Shown here in pieces: positions 6,208 to 12,069 of a DNA stretch of 12,728 bases. This DNA comes from Balneolia bacterium (GTDB lineage Bacteria > Bacteroidota > Rhodothermia > Balneolales > Cyclonatronaceae). The DNA is taken from positions 1-12,728 of the forward strand of contig PXDL01000191.1 of assembly GCA_003566395.1 (NCBI GenBank). Direction: 5' to 3'. Below the pieces are notes generated by a model. It had not been told where the DNA came from. It saw only the letters and a program-made list of their open reading frames with translations, and did no database searches. Made by a program: the position numbers and the translations under genes. How positions within the stretch are numbered: position 1 is the first letter of the stretch; each line of letters begins with the position of its first letter.

Positions 6208-6876
6208 CTACAGCAATACTTTTTGGTAATAAATGATGTATATACCCGCACCGATAAGCAGTACACCGGTAACGCGTTCCATGTGGGGCAAAATGAGTCT
6301 GAGGTATTTCATCATGGTTTTACGGGCTACGGCGGAAAGCACGATAGCACCGATCATCATCAGGCTCATACCCGCAAAGTAGGCGCCAAAATAGCCTGCA
6401 CCGGTCCATACGGAAGGCGCGGCGATCGCCTGTGTGGCAACAATAAGGAACAGCGGAAACAGACAGCCCAGAGCACCGATTGCATAGGCAACTCCGAATA
6501 AAAACGCCTCTGCGATCTCCGAACCTGGCGTAGCATGATTCACGTTAAGGGTAATAGACATGCTTTTACCTGCAAGCATGATGATGCCTATTAGTATAAA
6601 CAAGGCACCCATTCCCATTGTGATCCATTTCAGGTAATCTTTAACAAGCTGAGCGGCCACTATGATGAGGAAGCCGGCTATCGCATAGATTACCAAAATA
6701 CCTGCAATACTGAGCAGGGCAAGTTTTAGGCCTCTTGTTAGCCGCGTGACAAGGCCGGGATCAACGGCCTCTGTTCTGGAAATAAAGGCAACGATGTATC
6801 CCGGCAGCAAAGCCACGGCGCAGGGGGCCAGAAAAGCCATTACGCCCTGAAAAAAAGAGAAATAGTAAAACTCCAT
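6208..6876 (-). CDS. ccdA: CcdA/DsbD-type thiol-disulfide transmembrane protein
   Basis: This encodes 222 residues with six predicted membrane helices. The two redox cysteines sit where CcdA has them: Cys19 in the first helix (FLAPCAVALLPGY) and Cys138 in the fourth (AIGALGCLFPLFL), each near a proline. The family carries reducing equivalents from cytoplasmic thioredoxin across the inner membrane to outside thioredoxin-like partners. The length is normal. It starts 5 bases after the stop of the TlpA-like lipoprotein gene, with AAGGTG as a ribosome site, so the two form an operon and CcdA is the likely reductant of that lipoprotein. There is no cytochrome c maturation gene in view, so the target could be general envelope disulfides instead. 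Confidence 0.9.
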   Translation of the reverse strand: MEFYYFSFFQGVMAFLAPCAVALLPGYIVAFISRTEAVDPGLVTRLTRGLKLALLSIAGILVIYAIAGFLIIVAAQLVKDYLKWITMGMGALFILIGIIMLAGKSMSITLNVNHATPGSEIAEAFLFGVAYAIGALGCLFPLFLIVATQAIAAPSVWTGAGYFGAYFAGMSLMMIGAIVLSAVARKTMMKYLRLILPHMERVTGVLLIGAGIYIIYYQKVLL

Positions 6877-6881
6877 GCACC

Positions 6882-7415
6882 TTAGTTTATAAGGCCGGCA
6901 AACAGGCTTCGGTACTCATCGGCAGAAAGTGCCTGACCGGGTTTTTTGAAGACGATATTTCCCTGGCGGTCAACTCCGACGGTGGTAGCTTGGTTAGACA
7001 CTCCGAAATCGAGCATTACTTGTGGGTGACCTTCGGTGCTTGGAAACTTGAAATTGCGGTCTTTAGCCAACTTGCGGATTACATCTTCAGAATCGGAGGG
7101 GTCGATACTGATGGCCACAAAGGTCAGATCGTTCTCAAACTCGGGATAAACCTCGGAGAGGGCGGGCCAGTTGCGTGCACAGGTTGAGCACCACGATGCC
7201 ATAAAATAGACCACAACCGGTTTGTCTTCTTCCATAGATTGTTTGAGGCTGATGGTATTTCCATCGATGGTGGTAACTTCAAAATCCGGAGCTTTTTCAG
7301 CCTGTTCCTGTTCTGGTTGAGATGCTTCGTTTTCCGAATTGTCATCTGATGCACAGCCTGCAACAAGCAAGGCGGAGAATAAAAAGGCGAAAAAGATGTT
7401 TACGTTAAGTTTCAT
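6882..7415 (-). CDS. TlpA-like thioredoxin-fold lipoprotein
   Basis: This encodes 177 residues from the ATG at 7415. A TTG two codons upstream is a weaker alternative. A lipoprotein signal ends in LVAGC (Cys21), followed by an acidic Q/E-rich linker to about residue 40. The thioredoxin-fold domain starts APDFEVTTIDG and carries the active site WCSTC (Cys76, Cys79) after VVVYFMAS, then FVAISIDPSDSEDV. It should act in the envelope as a disulfide reductase or thiol-dependent peroxidase-like protein, reduced by the adjacent CcdA. Oddly, where family members have the cis-proline before the 'ttflID' strand, this protein reads VSNQATTVGVD. Ala143 therefore stands in for proline, which could alter substrate choice. 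A direct-repeat candidate regulator site lies about 80 bases upstream. Confidence 0.9.
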   Translation of the reverse strand: MKLNVNIFFAFLFSALLVAGCASDDNSENEASQPEQEQAEKAPDFEVTTIDGNTISLKQSMEEDKPVVVYFMASWCSTCARNWPALSEVYPEFENDLTFVAISIDPSDSEDVIRKLAKDRNFKFPSTEGHPQVMLDFGVSNQATTVGVDRQGNIVFKKPGQALSADEYRSLFAGLIN

Positions 7416-7473
7416 AATCAATAGGGGTATAGTTTAAGTGAAAAGTACTCTTTGAAGCTACATAAGATGAAGC

Positions 7474-7487
7474 CGGGAAGTATCCCG
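7474..7487 (-). terminator. Weak hairpin after the sensor kinase gene
   Basis: CGGGA at 7474-7478 and TCCCG at 7483-7487 form a 5-bp stem with a 4-base loop about 45 bases beyond the kinase stop. A mildly U-rich stretch follows on the minus strand, but there is no true U-run. It may end the two-component operon or only be part of the promoter region of the tlpA-like gene. Confidence 0.22.
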
Positions 7488-7490
7488 ATT

Positions 7491-7520
7491 CTGTAACGGA
7501 AGAGTGAACGTCTTGTAACA
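7491..7520. promoter_or_regulatory. Tandem TGTAAC repeats, candidate response-regulator site
   Basis: TGTAAC occurs at 7492-7497 and again at 7514-7519, exactly 22 bases apart, with a related TGAACG at 7505-7510 between them. Direct repeats on the same DNA face at about 11 or 22 bp are the usual binding arrangement for OmpR/PhoB-type regulators. The site lies between the end of the two-component operon and the start of the tlpA-ccdA operon, about 76-105 bases upstream of its ATG. I infer a possible binding site for the neighbouring response regulator. Confidence 0.3.
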
Positions 7521-7532
7521 GCCCGGGGAAAT

Positions 7533-8996
7533 CTACCGCAGAACTGCAGGCAGAGAAATACGAAAGGTGGTCCCTTTGTTCAGGCTGCTGGTTACGTTTA
7601 GCTCGGCGCCATGTAGATTGAATATTTTCCGCGCAATAGCCAGGCCCAGTCCGGACCCATGATTACCGGAACGGCTTTTGTCGATTTGGTAGAAGCGGTC
7701 GAAGATGAAAGGGAGATCCGATTCGGGAATACCTGAGCCGGTATCACATACTTCAACAATCACATCTTTTCCGCTATGGGTTGATGTGATTGTTACCGAG
7801 CCTCCTTCCGGAGTATGCCGGATTGCGTTATCCACAAGATTGGTCAGGGCCCGGTTCATAAGGGCAATATCGGCTTTAACACGGGTGCCGGTTTGTTCCG
7901 GGAAGACGGCAGACAGCGAGACTCCTTTAGCCGTGGCAATCGGCTTAAACTGATGAACCAGATCCTGAAGCAGCTCCGGCATGGAAATAAATTCAGGCTC
8001 GGGCGTGATTTCTTCGGCATCCAGCCTGCTCAGGCTGAAGAGGTCTTCAATAAGCCGGTTCAGTTTCTGGGTATTTGAAATGACGGTACGGATGTAGCTT
8101 TCCAGCTCCTGTTGGGAGATAGAATCCTTCTTCATCTGAATGGTCTCAAGATATCCCTGTATGGAAGCTATAGGGCTTCGCAAATCATGAGAAACATTGG
8201 CTATCAATTCGCGGCGGAGCCGGTCGGTTTTGCGAATCTCCTTCATATTTTCCACCAGATTGTCGGCCATCCGGTTGAAACAGACCGAAAGCTCGGTTAA
8301 CTCGTCGTTGCCTTCCGGCTGTATCCGCTCGTTAAGCTGTCCTCTTTCGAACGCGGAGACAGTTTTCTTAATTTTTTTCAGACGCGAAGTGATATTTGAA
8401 AAAATAAACAGGCCGGTCACCAGGCTGATCAGCATTACTAATCCGATAAGCATTAGAGAGCCACGTAAAATATAGCTGTTGGAAATCAGGGCGGCGGTCT
8501 GTGTAAACTGTTCGCCCTCAAGTACCACATACAGATAGCATCCGGATGAACCCATGATGCTTATAGGAGCAGCGCTGAACGGTTTTTTGCGATCAGGATT
8601 CAGCGGGTCGGTACCCAGAAGAGGCAGCTTCCGGCCGGCAATAAATGCATCAAGAGGAGCCGTATCAACCCGGCGGTTTTCAATATCAATCAGCTGCTCT
8701 GTAGCAGGTATGGCACTTTTAATCATCCCGTTGCGGTCGAGCAGGTAAAAATCGAATTGCGGGTTTTTCCCGCTCAATTCGGTGAGTTTGGCCTGTATGG
8801 TTTCATGATCAAAAGAGTCGGCTACTACGGGCTCCACATCTTCAGCAAGGGTGGCGGCCAGATTTTTATTGGTAAACTGTATGGTTTCCCGGGCAATATC
8901 TGCCGAGGCATTCAGGGTGATGAAAATAACCAACAGCCCGAATCCGACCAGGATGGCTGAAAAGGCGGCGGCGATTTTTATATAAAAACTACTCAT
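7533..8996 (-). CDS. Sensor histidine kinase (periplasmic sensor, HAMP, HisKA, HATPase_c)
   Basis: This encodes 487 residues from the ATG at 8996. I chose this start because GGAG lies 5 bases upstream and the hydrophobic helix begins at once; the frame is open for 29 more codons upstream, inside the response-regulator gene. Order: membrane helix 1 (~7-29), extracytoplasmic sensor domain (~30-175), helix 2 (~178-200), HAMP (~200-252), HisKA with phospho-acceptor His270 in NVSHDLRSP, then HATPase_c with N box NLVDNAIRHTPEGG, G1 box DTGSGIPESDLPFIFDRFYQ and G2 box GSGLGLAIA. All catalytic motifs are intact. It autophosphorylates and passes the phosphate to the co-encoded regulator. The sensor domain contains a DFYLLDRNGMI segment recalling a PAS/PDC-like fold. 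The signal is unknown. Confidence 0.95.
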   Translation of the reverse strand: MSSFYIKIAAAFSAILVGFGLLVIFITLNASADIARETIQFTNKNLAATLAEDVEPVVADSFDHETIQAKLTELSGKNPQFDFYLLDRNGMIKSAIPATEQLIDIENRRVDTAPLDAFIAGRKLPLLGTDPLNPDRKKPFSAAPISIMGSSGCYLYVVLEGEQFTQTAALISNSYILRGSLMLIGLVMLISLVTGLFIFSNITSRLKKIKKTVSAFERGQLNERIQPEGNDELTELSVCFNRMADNLVENMKEIRKTDRLRRELIANVSHDLRSPIASIQGYLETIQMKKDSISQQELESYIRTVISNTQKLNRLIEDLFSLSRLDAEEITPEPEFISMPELLQDLVHQFKPIATAKGVSLSAVFPEQTGTRVKADIALMNRALTNLVDNAIRHTPEGGSVTITSTHSGKDVIVEVCDTGSGIPESDLPFIFDRFYQIDKSRSGNHGSGLGLAIARKIFNLHGAELNVTSSLNKGTTFRISLPAVLR

Positions 8997-9720
8997 TGGT
9001 TCTCCTTTCGTCTTTATCTGCAAAGCGATAACCGACGCCCCATACCGTGCGAATGTAGTGAGGATCTGAGGGATCGACCTCAATTTTACTACGCAGCCGG
9101 TTAATGTGGGAGTTTACGGTATGGCTGTAGCCGTCGAAACGATAGCCCCATACGATGTTGAGAAGCTCTTCGCGGCTGTACGCTTTCCCCGGATTTTGGA
9201 AAAACAACATCAGAAGATCGTATTCTTTGCCGGTAAGTTCCATGATGTCGCCGTTCAACGTAACTTTTCGTTTAGCCGGGTCGGCTTTCAGGCCGTCGAA
9301 CTCCAGCATTTCGGAAGGCTGAGATTCGTCGGCTCCGGATGAAACCCGGACTCTCCTGAACATGGCTTTTACGCGGGCCAGAAGTTCACGAATGCTGAAC
9401 GGCTTGGTCAGGTAGTCGTCGGCTCCCAGCTCAAGCCCAAGCACTTTATCCACTTCCTCCGCTTTTGCCGTAAGCATCAAAACAGGCACCGTTTTGCTTT
9501 TATTCCGAATCGACTTGCAAACTTCGAATCCGTCAAGTCGCGGGAGCATAATATCAAGAATAACAAGATCCGGGCGAACAGACTCATACACCTCGAGGGC
9601 GGAAAGTCCGTCACCGGCCGTATGAACGTTATATCCCTGATCTGTCAGATTAATGCGGAGCAGATTCTGGAGATCGAGATTATCCTCGACTACGAGGATA
9701 TGCAGCTGGTTCGGATCCAT
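8989..9720 (-). CDS. OmpR/PhoB-family response regulator
   Basis: This encodes 243 residues from the ATG at 9720 (MDPNQLHILVVEDNLDLQ). The frame is open upstream to a TTG at 9792, but the receiver domain begins right after this ATG and a TATAAT lies just upstream, so the short start is preferred. The receiver domain shows the acidic pair Glu12/Asp13, phospho-acceptor Asp56 (DLVILDIMLPRLDG), Thr84 and Lys106 (DDYLTKPFSI). The C-terminal winged helix is of the OmpR type (LTGKEYDLLMLFFQNPGKAY, then SHTVNSHINRLRSKIEVDP and TVWGVGYRF). The stop overlaps the kinase start by 8 bases (ATGAGTAG), which implies translational coupling. Targets are unknown; the adjacent tlpA-ccdA operon is one candidate. 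Confidence 0.95.
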   Translation of the reverse strand: MDPNQLHILVVEDNLDLQNLLRINLTDQGYNVHTAGDGLSALEVYESVRPDLVILDIMLPRLDGFEVCKSIRNKSKTVPVLMLTAKAEEVDKVLGLELGADDYLTKPFSIRELLARVKAMFRRVRVSSGADESQPSEMLEFDGLKADPAKRKVTLNGDIMELTGKEYDLLMLFFQNPGKAYSREELLNIVWGYRFDGYSHTVNSHINRLRSKIEVDPSDPHYIRTVWGVGYRFADKDERRTNE

Positions 9721-9747
9721 AGTTAAACGATAATTGGCACGTATTCC

Positions 9748-9784
9748 ATTATAAGAAAGCTTTGATGAACCAGGAATCCTGGTT
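9748..9784 (-). promoter_or_regulatory. Promoter of the two-component operon with a 17-bp palindrome over the -35 region
   Basis: On the minus strand a perfect TATAAT (9748-9753) lies 28 bases before the regulator ATG. With a 17-base spacer the -35 hexamer would be TTCCTG (9771-9776), a poor match to TTGACA. Exactly there lies a perfect palindrome, AACCAGGA-a-TCCTGGTT (9768-9784). A strong -10 with a weak -35 covered by a palindrome suggests control by a bound regulator. The binding protein is not identifiable. Confidence 0.5.
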
Positions 9785-9792
9785 GTATTCAA

Positions 9793-10161
9793 TCCCGGAC
9801 CAAAAATGAAACCGCAGTTTTCCGAACCTTCGGAGTTCGGGGATTTAATTGATGTGACAGGGCAGAAGAGCGGATTTGCAAAGCCTTAAGTAAAAGTAAT
9901 ATCATCATAGCTGATGATAAAAACATCACATTAGTATAACAGAACCGGTAAAACGTATATTTAACCAAAGTGCGAATGCCGGGCCGGAAAGCAAAACCGA
10001 TACAAGTGGTATCCGGGAACGCGGGTAAGATTCCCTTATTCTGTTCCCATCACAGAGTCGATGTTTTCTTACAGATGCCGGCAGGGCCTGACAAAATTTC
10101 CAGGTCGAAGAGCTGTGCCACTTGGCAAGGTTTTTGCAGCTTTTTATGCAAAAAAAGCATT
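9793..10161. other. Intergenic region upstream of the J-protein gene
   Basis: This 369-base stretch has no convincing gene. It holds three inverted repeats: TCCGAA-cc-TTCGGA at 9821-9834, TATCATCA-tagc-TGATGATA at 9900-9919, and GCTTTTT-atgcaa-AAAAAGC at 10139-10158, just before the J-protein ATG. A possible sigma70-type promoter, TTGGCA (10122-10127), 17 bases, TATGCA (10145-10150), would give a very short leader. Overlapping it is TGCCA-ct-TGGCA (10116-10127). The J-protein frame is open through 9970-10161, but that extension does not look like protein of this family. Confidence 0.45.
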
Positions 10162-11124
10162 ATGGATTACAAAGATTACTATGACATATTAGGTGTTTCC
10201 AGAAAGGCTTCTCAGGATGAAATCAAGAAAGCCTACCGGAAACTTGCCGCTAAATACCATCCGGATGTGCATAAAGAAAAAGATGGCACGGCCAAACGCT
10301 TCACCGAGATAGGAGAGGCCTACGAGGTGCTGAAAGATCCGGAAAAGCGCAAGTTGTATGATAAAGTCGGCAAAAACTGGAAACAGTATCAGCAGGCCGG
10401 AGTTGATCCCGATGATGCTGGAGGATTTGGCGGATTCGGTGGCTTCAACGGCGGCGGACAAGGCGGGCGGACCTATCAGTACAGCTCGCAGGGCGAAAAT
10501 CCTTTCGGTGGCGGATTTTCAGATTTTTTCGAGTCCCTGTTCGGCGGACGTGCTTCCGGGTTCAGAGGACAGGCCGATCCGTTTTCAGGTGCTCCCGGAG
10601 CAGGGCGACAACGTACCGCAAGAGGGCAAGACGTTACCGCTACGCTGAATATTACGCTTGACGAAGCTATTACCGGAAGCAGTAGGACCATCCGCGTGGG
10701 CGATGAGCAGATGAGCGTTAAAATTCCCGCAGGCATCACCGACGGCAAAAAACTGAAGCTGAAAGAGAAAGGCCGCCCCGGCCCGGACGGCGTAACAAGG
10801 GGAGACTTACTGTTGAAAGTAAAGCTGCTGCCGCACGATCGATTTTATTTGCAGGACGGAAAGTTGTACGCCGATCAACCGGTTGACGTCTCCGTGTTGA
10901 TGCTCGGCGGTCAAATTCCGGTTCAGACCCCGGATAAGCAAATACGCCTTACTATTGCAGAAGGCACGCAAAACGGGAAAGTGTTCAGAATACCCGGCAT
11001 GGGATTCCCTGAGTTTCGCAAACCCGAGAACAGAGGCCCGCTGTATGTGAAAGTCTCGGCTGCCATCCCTCAAAACCTCACCGAGACCCAGAAAAAGCTG
11101 ATAAGCGAAGCCTTTCAATCCTGA
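10162..11124 (+). CDS. CbpA-type DnaJ-class co-chaperone (J-protein without zinc finger)
   Basis: This encodes 320 residues from the ATG at 10162. The frame extends 64 codons upstream, but those codons are not J-domain-like, so the later start is chosen. The J domain (residues 1-70) carries the invariant HPD at 33-35 (KYHPDVHKEK) and DYYDILGVSRKASQDEIKKA. A G/F-rich linker with repeated GGFGGFGGFNGGG follows, then a GENPFGGGFSDFFESLFGG motif and two C-terminal substrate-binding domains (DVTATLNITLDEAITGSSR, RGDLLLKVKLLPHDRF, GKVFRIPGMGFPEF). The four CxxCxGxG repeats of true DnaJ are missing, which places it in the type II/CbpA class. It delivers substrates to DnaK and stimulates its ATPase. 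Its 3' end overlaps the convergent membrane protein gene by 10 bases. With clpB nearby it belongs to the protein disaggregation system. Confidence 0.93.
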   Translation: MDYKDYYDILGVSRKASQDEIKKAYRKLAAKYHPDVHKEKDGTAKRFTEIGEAYEVLKDPEKRKLYDKVGKNWKQYQQAGVDPDDAGGFGGFGGFNGGGQGGRTYQYSSQGENPFGGGFSDFFESLFGGRASGFRGQADPFSGAPGAGRQRTARGQDVTATLNITLDEAITGSSRTIRVGDEQMSVKIPAGITDGKKLKLKEKGRPGPDGVTRGDLLLKVKLLPHDRFYLQDGKLYADQPVDVSVLMLGGQIPVQTPDKQIRLTIAEGTQNGKVFRIPGMGFPEFRKPENRGPLYVKVSAAIPQNLTETQKKLISEAFQS

Positions 11125-11774
11125 CCGGCTTTAGCGGCTGACTTTCGTTTCCGGTAAATTTTGCGGTTTGCCAGAAAAATGAGCGGCACCATGAAAACTG
11201 TGGGCGCAATCCATATCAGCCAGGCCGGATTTGTTGAAATATTGGTAACCAGAAAAGCCGTAACTGCTGCAATCGTAGCCCCGATCATCGATCCCTGATG
11301 CGAGCTGATCCGGTCTTTGCCCTTTAACCCGCCCTTTCTGAATTGCAGCAAGTTCTGCCCGGCCAAAAACCCGCCGATAAGGCCGAAAAAAAATAAAACA
11401 ATTCCAAAACTATTCCCGCCGAAATGGTAAAATATGCCGGTAACGAGCATGACTCCGGCTGTTAAAATCATCACCCATGCGCCGGCTTTATCCGCGGTCT
11501 CCACCTCTCCTTTGCGATTGAGCGCCATTCTCCATCCGTGGTACGTCAGATAAAAGCTGAAGATCGCGATAACGAGTAGAAACATGTTCGGTCTGATGAG
11601 GGTGAGGGCAACCGATGTAAGGAAAACGCCCGTCATAGACCAGCAGAAAATCCGGCCGCTGATCAGGTGTGTGGGGTGATGGTCGTAACCCATTTTAGTA
11701 AGTATGGCAACGAAGCTGCTAAATAATGCCGCAAACCCCGCAACGATGTGAATAATCAAAAGTACCTGGTACAT
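11115..11774 (-). CDS. Multi-pass membrane protein, DUF2306-like
   Basis: This encodes 219 residues with about seven predicted membrane helices. The opening VLLIIHIVAGFAALFSSFVA, then GYDHHPTHLISGRIFCWSMT, is the kind of helix-H-x-x-G-x-x pattern seen in DUF2306-type membrane proteins, where conserved histidines sit near the membrane face. Further histidines occur in YLTYHGWRMAL, FYHFGGNSF and SSHQGSMIGAT. The C-terminus is basic (NRKIYRKRKSAAKAGQD) and probably cytoplasmic. The function of this family is not known; haem or quinone binding is a guess from the histidines. No strong ribosome site precedes the ATG at 11774. It is convergent with, and overlaps, the J-protein gene and is divergent from clpB. 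Confidence 0.82.
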   Translation of the reverse strand: MYQVLLIIHIVAGFAALFSSFVAILTKMGYDHHPTHLISGRIFCWSMTGVFLTSVALTLIRPNMFLLVIAIFSFYLTYHGWRMALNRKGEVETADKAGAWVMILTAGVMLVTGIFYHFGGNSFGIVLFFFGLIGGFLAGQNLLQFRKGGLKGKDRISSHQGSMIGATIAAVTAFLVTNISTNPAWLIWIAPTVFMVPLIFLANRKIYRKRKSAAKAGQD

Positions 11775-11916
11775 ATCAATCTGTTTTTATTGTAGGTTGA
11801 AGTCAAAATAGAACGAACATCCGGCTTCTAAAACAGCAAGCAGCTGAGCGGGCGATTTTGAATGATCGGTGACATATTGAATTGCTGCATGGAAAACCTG
11901 ACAGAAAACAGTACCC

Positions 11917-11942
11917 CTTGATGACAGTTTCTTTCCCCTTAG
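11917..11942 (+). promoter_or_regulatory. Possible heat-shock (sigma32-like) promoter of clpB
   Basis: CTTGATG (11917-11923), 11 bases, then CCCCTTAG (11935-11942) resembles the sigma32 consensus CTTGAAA-N11-16-CCCCATnT, and it lies about 130 bases upstream of clpB, a classic heat-shock gene. RpoH is not usual in Bacteroidota, so the match may be chance if my guess about the host is right. Confidence 0.35.
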
Positions 11943-11951
11943 TGAACGAAA

Positions 11952-11997
11952 CGGCAGACCGGAGGCACGACCGGCAGTTTGCCTGCAATTACGGCAT
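11952..11997. repeat. Three CGGCA repeats at exact 20-bp spacing upstream of clpB
   Basis: CGGCAG at 11952-11957, CGGCAG at 11972-11977 and CGGCAT at 11992-11997 are spaced 20 bases apart, between the candidate promoter and the clpB start. A fixed spacing near two helical turns could mark cooperative regulator binding. The repeat unit is short, so chance cannot be excluded. Apart from this and the promoter candidate, 11775-12069 shows no gene. Confidence 0.3.
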
Positions 11998-12069
11998 AAT
12001 AAAGCGTTTGGAACGAATTTCGTAGATGAAGAAGAAAAAAACAAGATTTATCCAATAGACGACAGACTC

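Noticed and set aside
8997..9083. Longer sensor kinase start inside the regulator gene
   Set aside because: The ATG at 8996 has a GGAG just upstream and is followed directly by the first membrane helix.
9806..9889. 27-codon ORF in the gap upstream of the J-protein (starts MKPQFSEPSEFGD)
   Set aside because: Very short, no clear ribosome site, and it overlaps a palindrome; it cannot be supported without conservation data.
9970..10161. 64-codon N-terminal extension of the J-protein frame
   Set aside because: The extension is not J-domain-like and reads as chance open frame; the ATG at 10162 starts exactly at the conserved J domain.
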